Shown: positions 44,119-55,895, counted from the first letter of the stretch. The stretch: DNA of 64,000 bases from Flaveria trinervia (GCA_025506515.1 CM046451.1:51459214-51523213), one strand, 5' to 3'. The notes: generated by a model not told the origin, from the letters alone. A program made the numbers and translations.

Positions 44119-44444
44119 ACACCGAAAGATTCAAATACCAACATGCTCATTCATGGAAATAACTCAGTTTATGTCAAGTATAGTAAGTCCCTAATTACAG
44201 TGGCCAGTTGTGATTTGCCACTTACTTTACTCTTCATACCCTAAGCATTACCTATCCTGACTACATTAGTATTTAAATCTACAAACAACATATAAACCAC
44301 ACATAACATGCGCATGTAATACCTGTTAACACTACGAAAATACCTGATGACACGCAGCTACTCAGACTGGCATCCCTTCCCTTTCCGTCCTATTTTCAAT
44401 TTAAGTTAAGGTTTATTTTGAAAATTTACCATTTCACTTAAACT

Positions 44445-44460
44445 TTGGCTTTGATACCAA
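44445..44460 (-). other. Primer binding site, Gypsy-1
   Basis: The minus strand reads TTGGTATCAAAGCCAA after the LTR end (...CCCTTACAAG). Matches initiator tRNA-Met with a change in the usual CAGAGC (to CAAAGC). Confidence 0.85.
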
Positions 44461-44462
44461 CT

Positions 44463-46687
44463 TGTAAGGGCCCGTTCCCGGGACGCTTACAGCTGGTAAA
44501 TCATTGCACATAAAACATATAATTACATTTATCTTAAATAAATGCTGCAGCGGAAACATTCATAAATGACATTTCATTTCATTATAAAGGCTTTTGCAAA
44601 ACAATACATTGTTATCCAGTGCCAAATATATATTGCATTACATCACAAAAGCATTATAAAAATGGATGCCATCCAAAAGAGCTTAGTAGCCACCTCGTGC
44701 CATCCTCGGCAATCATTACCTGCCATCTGGAAAAACATAAAAGTTAGCGTTGCTGAGTAAGTTCTAGTTTTAAAATAAAATATACTTATCTTTCGTTTAA
44801 AACCACTCTTTACATTCATTCAATCATAACAGGTTTTAGAATGTGATCACACATCATATGTACACAGAGATAATATCATTATTATCTTCATTAATCGTTC
44901 ATACTTTCATTCTTTCATTCGTACGTTCATTACTTTCCATGACATGTACATTACCCCGAACATTGTGCACGAAGCGGGTAAGTGGGCCTGAGGTCTTTCA
45001 TAGACCTCGAATATTGGGCATGGAGCTGACTCCAGTACCTAGGGTAAGTATATTCACCACTTATCTTTTCTCTTTCATTTCAGGTCATTGCCATATGCTA
45101 CACCCCAAACATTGTGCACGGAGCTGGTAACTGGGCCTGAGGTCTTTCATAGACCTCGAACATTATGCACGAAGATGACTCTAGCACCTAGGGCAAGCGG
45201 CAAGGATCCCATACATATGGTCAATCACAAAGATTGGACCCCAGTGTGCATCCTTCCGGGGTAGCTAACCCGCACACCATTGAGCTAACACCCTTCATTG
45301 AGTGTGCACCTCCATACATTTGCTTGCAAGCCTTTCTTACATTCATTCGTTCATTAATGTATGCATTCATTCATCATGTTCCACTTTTCATTATCTTTCA
45401 CTTTACGTTACATAATACTTTCATTCATTCATTTATTAACGTTCAATGTAAAGCCACAGGAAGATAAACATACATCATAAAAAGGACATCAACATACATA
45501 GTCATCAACATCATACATGGCATCATCATACATAAATAACATACATCATGCATAATCATACAACATTATACATCATCATGCCCAATATAGCGTCTACGAC
45601 CTCAAAAGTCAACTTATATGAACTTACGGAAACTTCCCCATCAAAACTACATGTGCACTTTCTTCGAAAATCCGTACATAAACTACGTTTTCCTCGGGTA
45701 CACCAGCCCTACTTGGGCGTATGGGCACCTTTCAGTCGCATGGCCTTCAGGCGACTGAACATCATGTGAATGGAACAATGCGGATGAACACCCATGCGAA
45801 TGGACCTAATGCAGATGAACACCCATACGAATGGACCTAATGCGGATGGACTCAATGCGGATGAGTCCCATGCGAATGGAACTAATGCGAATGAACACCT
45901 TGTGCGGGTGAAACTAATGCGGATGAGCACTTATGTGAATGGGCTCTCAGTCGCATGACTCCCCATATGAATGACCCTCAGTCACACGAGTGGCAGGCGT
46001 ACGGGCTCCAGTCGCACGACTCACATGTGATTGATCCTCAATCGCATGACTGGCATGCATTTGGACTTTAGTCGCACGACTAGCATGCCATTCGGTCGCA
46101 TAGCCTTAACTGTGCAGAATACAGCTCACTCCCGAAACAAATCTTCCGTTTTTGACCTCCAAGCTCATCCAAACCCATTCTAAGCCCAAATCAACCATCC
46201 TAAACCTTAGGAATGCATACCACAACACCATTCAAGCACGCACAAGCCCGGAAACAACTCCAAATGCATCACACGTAAACACATACAAATGGGTCAAACA
46301 ACACACATACAAAAACAGGTTTTCAGATGTGTTCCAGCCCTAAAATCGACCAAAAACGTTTAAAAGAGAAGTCCTAGAACTCACACAATCAACACCGAGA
46401 AGTAGAGCTTCGATTAGACCAGCTACACGACGATTTTGCACTTTTGAATTCACCTGAACCAACCTTTTTCTCTCTTTTCTCCCTTTTCACTCTTCTTTCT
46501 CCCTTTTCTCTCTTCTTTCTCTCTATGTTGCAGAATTGTGGGTGTAGGGAGAGGGTAAGGGCTGCCTCTCCCTTCAAATACTTCAATTCACCCAACTTTC
46601 TATCGTTGGCGAGTTTTGATCCCATGACTTTGGACTTTATTTCTTTTTCCTCTTTCGCCGGCTTCAAAATAAATAATCGGTGTTACA
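44463..46687 (-). mobile_element. Gypsy-1: 5' LTR (about 2.2 kb)
   Basis: On the minus strand it starts TGTAACACCG at 46687 and ends GGGCCCTTACA at 44463. It aligns with Gypsy-2 3' LTR (47570-49690) over its full length with clear divergence. It contains the hairpin array at about 45710-46110 and the duplicated block at about 44948-45190. Its outer end touches the ATT microsatellite. Confidence 0.9.
45710..46110 (-). repeat. Hairpin motif array in Gypsy-1 LTR
   Basis: Repeats of AATGCGGATGAAC, ATGCGAATGG and AGTCGCACGACT. Both the CATCCGCATT word of Copia-3 and the TCGTGCGACT word of Copia-2 are found here, alternating. Confidence 0.8.
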
Positions 46688-47148
46688 TATTGTTATTTTT
46701 ATAATAATTATTATTATTCTTATTAATATTAATATTATTATTTTTATTATTATTATTACTACTTTTAATATTATTATTATTATTATTTATTATTATTATT
46801 ATTATTTTTAATATTATTATAATAATTGTTGTTGTTATTATTGTGATTATTATTATTATTTTTATTATAATTATTGTTATTGTTATTATTGTTATAGTTA
46901 TTATTGTTATTGTTATTGTTATCGGTACTGTTACTGTTATTGTTATTATTATTATTATTATTATTAATATTAGTATTATTATTATTATTATAACTATTAT
47001 TATTGTTATTATTATATTATTATTATTATTATTGTTATATTATTATTGTTATTATTATTATAGTTGTTAATATTTTTATCATTGTTATTGTTATTATTGT
47101 TATTATTGTTATTATTATTATTCTTATTAATATTAATATTAATATTAA

Positions 47149-47184
<36 letters not shown>

Positions 47185-47537
47185 TATTACTAATAATAAT
47201 AATAATATTGTTATTATTATTATTAATATTGTTATTAGTATTATTAATATTCATATTATTGTTATTATTACTATTATTATTGTTATTATTATTATTATTG
47301 TTACTATTATTATTGTTATTATATTATTGTTATTGTTATTATTGTTATTATTGTCTTTGTTATTTTTATTATTGTTATTGTTATTGTTATTATTGTTATT
47401 TTTATCATTGTTATTGTTATCTTTGTTATTGTTATCATTGTTATTGTTATTGTTATTATTATTATTGTTATAATAATTATTATTCTTCTTATTAATATTA
47501 TTGTTATTATTATTATATTATTATTATTATTATATTA

Positions 47538-47569
<32 letters not shown>
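46688..47569. repeat. ATT/TTATTG microsatellite, about 880 bp
   Basis: Almost uninterrupted (ATT)n with GTT, CTT and AAT variants. Its long ORFs of Ile, Leu and Tyr on one strand and Asn on the other are artefacts of composition. It lies exactly between the outer ends of two gypsy LTRs of the same family and orientation. Confidence 0.97.
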
Positions 47570-47570
<1 letters not shown>

Positions 47571-49690
47571 GTAAGGCTCCGTTACTGGGACGCTTACAGC
47601 TGGTAAATCATTGCACATAAATCATATAACTTTATATTTAACATTGATAAAACATCATAGTGGAAACATAAAAATAATTTTTCATATCATTACAAATGCG
47701 TTTGTAAGTTAATACAATCGTTCATTTGAAAACATCGTTCGTTCTCAGTACAATGCAAAAACATTAATCAAAAGAATGTCATCCAAAAGAGCTGGGTAGT
47801 CGCCTCGTGCCATCCTTAGCAACATTACCTGCCAACTGGAAACACATAAAAGTCAGTGTTGCTGAGTGAGTTCTAGTTTTCTAATAAAACATACTTTATT
47901 TTTTGTTAGAACCGTTCTTTACTTTCATACGATCATACATCATATGTACACATAGATAATATTATTATTATCTTCATCGTTCATTCGTGATCATCCATTC
48001 GTTGGTATATTCTTACTTTATTCATTCACTTATTCATCATTACATCTTTTTCTTTCCATCAACCATGAACTTTACCCTTCAGTGTCCTGGTACTGGACCT
48101 AAGCCTATTATAGACCTTCCATTACTGTGCACAACACCTCCTGGCCAGAGTACCTAAGGCAAAGTTCATGTTTCCATTGTCATGTGCTATGCCCTTCAGT
48201 CCTCATGATACTAGACGTAAGCCTATGATAGACCTTCCATTACGGTGCCCAGCCCTCTTGGTCACAATACCTAAGACAATCAATAATGTTCCATACAAAT
48301 GGTCAATCACAAAGAAAGACCCGATGTGCATCCTCCCGGGTAGTGAACCCGCACATCGTTCGGCTAACACCTTACAAAGGGGCGTGTCCTAACATACAAG
48401 GCTTACAAGACTTTCATTACTTTCAAGATTCATTAATGCATGCATTCATTCATCATGTTCCTCTTTCATTATCTTTCACTTTACATTACATAATACTTTC
48501 ATTTCATTCATTAACAATCATCGTGAAGTCATGGGAAGATAAACATTCATCATAACAAGGAACATAACATACACAGTCATCATCATCATATAGGGCATCA
48601 TCATACATACATACATCATGCACAAACATACAACATCATACATCATCAACATCAACATCATGCCCAACATAACCTCTAAGGCCTCAAAAGTCATCTTACA
48701 TGAACTTAAGTAACCTTCCACGTCAAAACTTACGTCTGCAGTTTCCCCCGAATGTCAGTAAATACACCAACCATACTTGGGCATATGGGCACCTTTCAGT
48801 TGCATGGCCTTCAGGTGGCTGAACATCCTGCAAATAGACCAATGTGGATGAACACCTATGCGAATGAAGACCAATGCGAATGGACTTCATGTGGATGAAC
48901 TCAATGCGGATGAGTCCCATGCGATTGGAACTAATGCGAATGAACACCTTGTGCGGATGAAACTAATACGGATGAGCACTTATGCAAATGGGCTCTCAAT
49001 AGCATGATTCCCCATGCGAATGGCCCCAATCCTGCGAATAAACCTTAATCATGCGAATGAACCTCAATCGCACCTCATTCGGCCGTATGGCCTCCATTCG
49101 GTCGCCTAGCCCTAGCTGATGTAGAATGTAGTTTATCCCAACTCAATCTGCCATTTTCGACCTCCAAGCTCATCCAAGCCTCTTCTAAGCCCAAATGAAC
49201 CATCCTAAACCTTAGGAAAACATACCACAACACCGTACAAGCACACACAAGCCCGAAATCATACATCACTCGCATCATACACAAATACATACACACGGGT
49301 CAAACACACACACACACACTTCAAAACGATTTTCAGATGTGTTCCAGTCCCAAAATCATTCAAAAATGTGTAAAGGAGGGGTCCTAGAACTCACACAAAC
49401 GACCAAAACCAGAAGAGCTTTGATTAGACCCGCTACACTTCGATTTTGCACGCTTGAATCCACTCGAACCAAGGTTTTTTTCCCTTTTCTCCCTTTTCTC
49501 CCTTTTCTTCTCCTCTCCTCTCTTTGGCTGATTTTTACAAGTGTGGGAAAGGGTGAGGGCTGCCCTTTCCCTTTAAATGCTTCCACTCACCCAACTTTCT
49601 CTCATTGGCGAGTTTGGTCCCTCGAATTTGGACCTTATTTCTTTTTCTTCTTTCATCGGCTTCAAAGAAAATATATAACCGAGCATTACA
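47570..49690 (-). mobile_element. Gypsy-2: 3' LTR (2121 bp)
   Basis: On the minus strand it starts TGTAATGCTC at 49690, right after a polypurine tract, and ends GGAGCCTTACA at 47570. It matches the Gypsy-1 LTR. It contains the hairpin array (48790-49100) and the duplicated block (48070-48250). Confidence 0.92.
48790..49100 (-). repeat. Hairpin motif array in Gypsy-2 LTR
   Basis: Same words as in Gypsy-1 (ATGCGGATGA, TGCGAATG, CATGCGAATGG) but more decayed; few perfect inverted repeats remain. Confidence 0.75.
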
Positions 49691-49704
49691 AGTCCACCCC
49701 CTTT
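49691..49704 (-). other. Polypurine tract of Gypsy-2
   Basis: The minus strand reads AAAGGGGGTGGACT directly before the LTR start. Confidence 0.85.
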
Positions 49705-49729
49705 AAATAGGTTTCGTCCCTGAAACCTG

Positions 49730-50983
49730 TTATTCCTTGAACAAACATGGGTAATGGCGTCTGATTTCTTCTTCAGTCTCCAACGTTGACTCGGATCCCT
49801 TTTTGTGCTTCCATTGTATGTGCACAAGAGGAACCGTTTTATTTCTCAGTCTCTTCTCTTTTCGATCGATCATTGCCACTGGTTGCTCCACATAATTGAG
49901 CCGTTGGTCTACTTCGATATCCTCTAGCGGAACAATCTTATCTTCATCTGCCAAGCACTTTCTCAGATAATATACATGGAATGTCGGGTGAATTCCACTT
50001 AACTCATCCGGTAACTCCAGTCTATAGGCCACCTCTCCTACTCGAGCTATGATTAGGAAAGCCCGTATATAACTTGGGCTCAACTTGCCCCACTTCCTGA
50101 ATCAGATAATCCCCTTCTAAGGTGAAACCTTCAACATACGACTTCTGTCTATATTCGGCTGCCTTCATGAAGGCCTTAATCTTTTGAAGCTTCTCAGTCG
50201 TAGCCTCAATTACCTCGATGCTTCCTAATTCTTGCTGACCAATATCACCCCAACAGACGGGTGTCCTGCATCTCCTACCATATAGCATTTCATAAGGAGG
50301 CATACCAATGCTGGCATGATAACTGTTGTTATATGAGAACTCAGCTAACAGTAAGTGGTCATCCCAACTTCCTCCAAAATCGATAACACATGCACCAAGC
50401 ATATATTTTTACAAGGTCTGAATGGTCCTTTCTGACTGACCATCTGTGTGAGGATGATAACCCGTGCTAATATGTAACCTCGTCCCCATCATGTCGTGGA
50501 ATTTCTTCCAGAATTCAGATATGAATAGCGTGTCACGATCAGACACAATAGACATCGGCACACCATGACGAGTTACAATCTCCTTACTAAAAAGATCGGC
50601 TAACCTCTCGTACTAATATGTCTCGCGGATCAGTAGGAAGTGAGCACTCATCGTCAAACAGTCAACAATCACCCATATAGCATCATACCCTTTCGGAGTA
50701 CGTGGTAGCTTTGTAATAATGTCCATGGTGATGTGCTCCCACTTCCATTCTGGTATATCAAAATGTTGGCTCTTCCCATATGGCTTCTAATGCTCAGCCT
50801 TCACCTATAGACAAGTAAGGCATTTACTCACATACTCCACCACGTCACGTTTCATGCCCGACCACCAAAAATCCTTCTTCATGTCTTGAAACATCTTTGT
50901 GCCACCTGGATGAATGGAGTACCAAGTCTTGTGAGCTTCATCTAAAATCTTCACCTGTAGATCCCCAAAAAGATGAATCCACA
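49730..50983 (-). pseudogene. pol: Gypsy-2 integrase
   Basis: Minus strand. 50983-50805 holds the zinc-binding region (HPGGTKMFQDMKKDFWW, then CLTCL). In the core the second Asp lies in SDRDTLF (50538-50540) and Glu in DGQSERTIQTL (50428-50430), so the triad seems kept. 50402-50022 carries EFSYNNSYHASIGMPPYE. 50083-49730 is the C-terminal part: IARVGEVAYRLELP, HPTFHVYYLRKCL, and a chromodomain-like end VHIQWKHKKGSE. This suggests a chromovirus, possibly the Tekay/Del lineage. Frames change several times. The solo Copia-4 LTR interrupts it at its N-terminal side. Confidence 0.88.
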
Positions 50984-51911
50984 TGACAGGATCAGTGATC
51001 ACAAGTTTGATGTATCAGAATACAAAGCAGTGGAATACAAACTAGAATTAGACAAATTGTAGCAAGCAATCGATACTTGTAAGCATTAAGTGCACATACG
51101 GTTATAGGGAGAGAATATATATTTCTAATTTGAAGGAATGTTTATAGAGGTAGAATATTTCTAATCAAATCATTCATTCATTCCTTTCATTCACAATTAC
51201 AATACGTTGTCACTCCTTATATAGAGTGCAACAATCACTGCTGTTATCACGGAAAGTGACAACTGGCAGATCTAATACAAAAGTAACTAATTCTTAACAA
51301 ACTACTGAAATGTTCACAACTACTGAGAACATATCAGCATGTTAAGTACAAAATATAAAACTACTGAAACTACAACGACTGAAGAACAAGCTCTTCAGTC
51401 GTTTTTCAAAACTACTGAAACATAAAACTACTGATATCACAACTACTGAAGAAGTACTCTTCAGCAGTTGTGACAAACTACTGAGGCTTCAGTACTTGAT
51501 CTTCAGACTTTGACCTTCAGGTGTTTCATCAGCTGATGACTTCAGTAGATATCATCAGCTGATGTCTTCAGTCTTTGTCTTCAGACCTTGTACATCAGTT
51601 GTTGATCTTCAGCACTTGTAAACTCTTCAGCTGTTGTACTTCAGTACTTTGGTCTTTCAGCTTCAGCACTTGTGTTCTTCAGTTGTTGTACTTCAGCACT
51701 TTGGTTCTTTCAGCTTCAGCACTTGTGTTCTTCAGCTGTTGTACTTCAACACTTTGGTTCTTCAGCTGTTGAGGTCTTCAGCACTTGATCTTCAGCTGTT
51801 GAAGTCTTCAGCACTTGTCAAACTACTGATGAGGCTTTCAGCAGTTGTTGTGATACCATGTGGGACTTAGAGGTTTTCTGATCTTGGCTCATTGGTTCTT
51901 TTGGTCCAACA
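50984..51911 (-). mobile_element. Solo LTR of the Copia-4 family
   Basis: A complete LTR, reversed: plus-strand TGACAGGATC...GGTCCAACA. The 5-bp target duplication CCACA is perfect (50979-50983 and 51912-51916). The internal region is gone, so it arose by recombination between two LTRs. At 928 bp it is 36 bp longer than the LTRs of Copia-4, through extra TTCAGCACTTG-type units in the array (about 51600-51770). It interrupts Gypsy-2 integrase. Confidence 0.97.
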
Positions 51912-51916
51912 CCACA

Positions 51917-53230
51917 CCCGTCCAAATCAGGTTTTAACACCAACTATGTTTTCACCCAATTCCACAACCAGACCTCTCATTCTTTCTGAGTTAAGATGAT
52001 CTTCCTTTAGTGCCTCATCTTGAAACTCTTAACTTGATTCATCACGTCAGAGGTCATGATTAGCTGATACGCTTTCACCTGAATCGGCTCGGGCCTTTTT
52101 TTCCGACTAAGAGCATCCGTCACCATGTTGGCTTTGCCCGGATGATAATGGATCTCGCAATCATATTCTTTTATAAGCTCCAACCATCGTCTTTGTCTCA
52201 TGTTCAGGTCCTTCTGCTCAGAGAAGAACTTCAAGCTCTTGTGGTCAGTGAATATGGTGCACTTCGTCCCGTAAGGATAGTGCCTCCAAATCTTTAGCGC
52301 AAAGACCACGGCTGCTAGCTCTAAGTCATGAGTAGAGTAGTTGACCTCATGAACCTTCAACTGTCAGGATGCATAGGCTATAACCTCCCCCCTCTACATT
52401 AACACACACCCCAACCCCAAGTAGGAAGCATCAGAATAAACCACCAGATCTTCACTTCCATCGAGTAATGACAGAATATGAGTTTGAGTCAACCTTGGTT
52501 TCAGTTCTTCGAACGCCTTCTCTTGAGCATGACCCTATACAAACTTTACATCTTTCCGGGTCAATTTGGTTAGTGGTGAAGCGATCTTAGAGAAGTCTTG
52601 AATGAATCTTCTGTAACAACCCGCCAAACCAAGAAACTACGAATCTCAGATGGCGTCTTTAGGGACTTCCATTGCATCACCGCCTCCACCTTTGTCGGGT
52701 CCACCATGATCCCGTCGGAATTCACCACATGACCCAAGAACTGAACCTCGCATAACCAGAACATGCACTTGGAGAACTTAGCGTACAACTTCTCCTTTCT
52801 CAACGTCTCCAAAACCTCCCGAATGTGGCCGGCATGCTCAATCTCGCTCTTCGAATAAATCAAAATATCATCAATAAACACAATCACTGATTTATCCAAC
52901 ATCGGCCGACACATCCGATTCATCAAATCCATAAAAGGAGCTCGCGTATTGGTCAAACCAAAAGACATTACAAGAAACTCGTAGTGACCATAACACTTGC
53001 GAAATGCTGTTTTAGGGATGTCCTGCTCCTACACCTTCAACTGATGGTAGCCCGATCGAAGGTCTATCCTTGAAAACCAACTGGCACCTTGAAGCTGATC
53101 GAACAAATCATCTATTCTCGGTAAGGGGTATCGGCTCTTGACCGTCAACTTGTTCAGCTCACGGTAGTCAATACACATCCTCATACTACCGTCTTTCTTC
53201 TTCACAAATCGGACTGGAGCACCCCAAGGA
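51917..53230 (-). pseudogene. pol: Gypsy-2 reverse transcriptase and RNase H
   Basis: Minus strand. 52968-52570 is RT palm with intact FIDDILIYS (Asp-Asp 52867-52872), LRKEKLYAKFSKC and VQFLGHVVNSDG, then a frameshift in the thumb near 52620. 52360-52007 is RNase H (FTDHKSLKFFSEQKDLNMRQ, HYHPGKANMVTDALSRK). The RT fingers (53000-53230) are readable in shifted frames. Better preserved than Gypsy-1. Confidence 0.9.
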
Positions 53231-53733
53231 GAGATACTCGGTCTAATGAACCCCTTATCAAGCAGCTATTGCAACTGCTCCATCAACTCTTTCATTTCCA
53301 TCGGAGCCAACCGATACGGTGCCTTGGCAACAGGTTGGGCACCGAGTATCAGATCAATCAGAAACTCGATCTCTCTATTAGGTGGCACTCCTGGTAAATC
53401 TTTTGGGAACACGTCTGGAAAGTCACACACAACCAGTACATCGGATAGTTGTGGAGTTTGCGTATCCAGATCGTCTACATAAGCCAAGTAGGTGCTACAT
53501 CCATGCCTCATACACTTTCCCGCCACCTCCATTCAGATTACTTTTGGGATCGTCATGACCCAATCCCCATAAACAGTTACCGAACTCCCGCCAGGCGCTG
53601 TCAAGCGAATCATCTTCTTGCGACACACAATGTTCACCTCGAAGTCTGCTAACCAATCCATCCCAAGAATCAAATTGAAACCACCTATGGTCATCACGAA
53701 CAGTCTAACAGGAAACTTATGACCCTCAAGTTC
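53231..53733 (-). pseudogene. pol: Gypsy-2 protease C-terminus and RT leader (truncated)
   Basis: Minus strand. 53733-53533 has FVMTIGGFNLILGMDWLADFEV, the protease C-terminus. 53532-53266 has FPDVFPKDLPGVPPNREIEF, the start of RT. The upstream protease active site, gag and 5' LTR are absent; Copia-5 interrupts here, so they may lie beyond the right edge. Confidence 0.85.
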
Positions 53734-54130
53734 TGTTGGGTATTCTACCTTTGAAGAAATTGAAGATTTCAATATTATTGAAGTTGAAGACTTGAAGCAC
53801 GAAATCAACAAAAATACTAGTCTAGGGTTTATATTGTAATTATTTTTATTGCTAGACTAGTATAAATATTAGCAAATATTATTATTGTAAAGGGTGAATA
53901 ATTCACCACTTGTTACGGTGAATTAGGTCCATCACTAACACATCATATCATCATCCTTCATGGATGATTATTTCAACAATATATTATAAACATCAAACTT
54001 TAAACACGTTTGTGTTCTTCATCATGTTCATCATTGTTATAGTTTAACATCTAATCATTCAAGTTTTATTGTCATCAATATGAATCTTAAGATCCAAGCT
54101 CATTGTTCCCGTTCATAACAGGAACTCACA
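53734..54130 (+). mobile_element. Copia-5: LTR 1 (397 bp)
   Basis: Starts TGTTGGGTATTCTACC and ends GGAACTCACA. It aligns with LTR 2 (55483-55880) and LTR 3 (from 63782). The left flank is AGTTC; the partner duplication should lie beyond the right edge. A TATA box (53861-53868) follows an inverted repeat, ACTAGTCTAG (53816-53825) and CTAGACTAGT (53852-53861). Confidence 0.95.
53816..53868 (+). promoter_or_regulatory. Hairpin overlapping a TATA box, Copia-5 LTR 1
   Basis: A perfect 10-bp inverted repeat with a 26-base spacer ends at the first T of TATAAATA. The repeat is kept with one change in LTR 2 and LTR 3 (ATTAGTCTAG); their TATA boxes are at 55610-55617 and 63909-63916. Confidence 0.65.
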
Positions 54131-54255
54131 ATTGGGATCAAAGCCGGAGTTGATGGATTCATATTGATTTTGACATAAATTCATGATTAGATTGCTGAAA
54201 TTATTGAAGATCCAAAGAAAACAATTCAACAATCAATTCAATGTTCATGTTTGTA

Positions 54256-54365
54256 GCTGCCTCAAGTATCAAACAAACTAGGGTTTGCGGCTGCCTCAAG
54301 TATCAAGCAAATTAGGGTTTTGCGGCTGCCTCAAGTATCAAGAAAATTATGGTTTGCGGCTGCCG
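54256..54365 (+). repeat. 34-bp tandem repeat, about three and a half copies
   Basis: GCTGCC starts at 54256, 54290, 54325 and 54359. Each unit includes CTCAAGTATCAA and (A/T)AGGGTTTGCG. Confidence 0.85.
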
Positions 54366-54399
54366 AAGTGGGCTGCAAAAGAGGCTGCCGTAGGCAGTT

Positions 54400-55325
54400 T
54401 ATGTCAAAACAATAAGGCTGCCGAATGTAGGCTACAATGTGCAGCTGCCAAAGGTGTCTCTTGCGAATCACGGAAGCTACCGAAGGCGGTTCTTGCGAAC
54501 CAAATAGGGCTGCCGATTAGGGTTTCATGCTCATTAGGGTTACAGCTGAATGGGGATGCCCTACTTAGGGTTTGCGAAATAAGTGACTACAATAAGTGGC
54601 CTTTGCATCCACATTAGGGACGCCCTAATCTGGGCTGCCGAACAAAAGTGACATTTGCGGCCACATTAGGGATTCCGAATTATGGTTTGCAACCTAGGGT
54701 TGCAAATGGGCTCGTGAACACCATTGGGTTTGTTACTTGGGCTCCATCGTTATTCAAAATCATCAGTTGGACTTGGGCTAAAGTGTTGAAGATTGGGCTT
54801 ATGAACAACAAAACAAAATTGGGGTTCGTATTCGGGCTCTCATCAACAAAAACAACAGGCAACTTATGTCGAAACAATAAGGCTGCCGAATGTAGGCTAC
54901 AATATGCAGCTGCCAAAGGTGTCTCTTGCGAATCAAGGAAGGTGCCGAAGGTAGCTCTTGGAACCAAATATGGCTGCCGATTAGGGCTGCCGATTAGGGT
55001 TTCATGCTTAGAAGGGTTACGACTGAATGGGATGCCCTAATTAGGGTTTGCCAAATTAGAGACTACAATAAGTGGCCTTTGCAGCCACATTAGGGACGCC
55101 CCTAATCTGGGCTGCCGAACCAAAGTGACATTTGCGGCCACATTAGGGATTCCGAATTAAGGTTTGCAACCTTGGGTTGCAAATGGGCTCGTGAACACCA
55201 TTGGGTTTGTTACTTGGGCTCCATCATTAAATAAAAACACCAGTTGGACTTGGGCTCAAGTGTTGAAGATTGAGCTTTTGATCAACAAAACAAAATTGGG
55301 GTTCGTATTTAGGCTCTCATAAACA
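54400..55325 (+). repeat. 465-bp tandem duplication
   Basis: AATAAGGCTGCCGAATG starts at 54411 and again at 54876, and the following about 450 bp match with small differences up to about 55325 (for example ACGCCCTAATCTGGGCTGCC in each copy). ORFs found here repeat with it and differ in frame, so it is not coding. Confidence 0.9.
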
Positions 55326-55482
55326 AAAAGAAGTGACATTTAGTTACATAATATAGTTGTACCATAGTTTTAAAGACCTCGCTTCCGCATCAACAACAAA
55401 TTTCTTGACTTTGGACAACTATTCAACAAAAATAACATGAAGCTTCAATTCACATTGGAAATCTACAATTTAGGGGGAGTAT

Positions 55483-55880
55483 TGTTGGGTATTCTACCTT
55501 TGAAGAAATTGAAGATTTCAATATTATTAAAGTCGAAGACTTGAAGCACAAAATCAACAAAAATATTAGTCTAGGGTTTATGTTGTAATTATTTTTATTG
55601 CTAGACTAGTATAAATATTAGCACATATTATCATTGTAAAGGGTGAATAATTCACCACTTGTTAGGGTGAATTAGGTCCATCACCAACACATCATATCAT
55701 CATCCTTCATGGATGATGATTTCAACAATATATCAATAAACATCAAACTTTAAACACGTTTGTGTTCTTCATTATGTTCATCATTATTATAGTTTAGCAT
55801 CTAATCATTCAAGTTTTATTATCATCAATATGAATCCTAAGATCCAAGCTCGTTGTTCCCATTCATATCGGGAACACACA
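55483..55880 (+). mobile_element. Copia-5: LTR 2 (398 bp), shared
   Basis: TGTTGGGTATTC...GGAACACACA. On its left is the polypurine tract of the non-coding domain, on its right a primer site and gag. It can therefore act as 3' LTR of the one and 5' LTR of the other. Confidence 0.95.
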
Positions 55881-55882
55881 AT

Positions 55883-55895
55883 TGGTATCAAAGCC
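55883..55895 (+). other. Primer binding site, Copia-5
   Basis: TGGTATCAAAGCC two bases after LTR 2. Matches initiator tRNA-Met with the same CAAAGC variant as Gypsy-1. Confidence 0.88.

Larger units (their letters stand above)
54131..55482 (+). mobile_element. Non-coding internal domain between Copia-5 LTRs 1 and 2
   Basis: It begins with a mutated priming site (TGGGATCAAAGCC, 54133-54145) and ends with the same sequence that ends the coding domain, including a polypurine tract TTTAGGGGGAGTAT (55469-55482). Between them nothing resembles gag or pol. It therefore looks like a non-autonomous element of the LARD type sharing LTRs with Copia-5. It contains a 34-bp tandem repeat, a 465-bp tandem duplication and many TTAGGGTTT and GGCTGCCGA words. 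Confidence 0.85.

Noticed and set aside
46843..47495. Long ORFs of Ile/Leu/Tyr or Asn
   Set aside because: They are translations of the ATT microsatellite; all frames are open because the repeat has few stop codons.
54285..55040. Two ORFs with similar sequences (QNNKAAECRLQ)
   Set aside because: Their similarity comes from the 465-bp DNA duplication; they have no relation to gag or pol and are not kept in frame.
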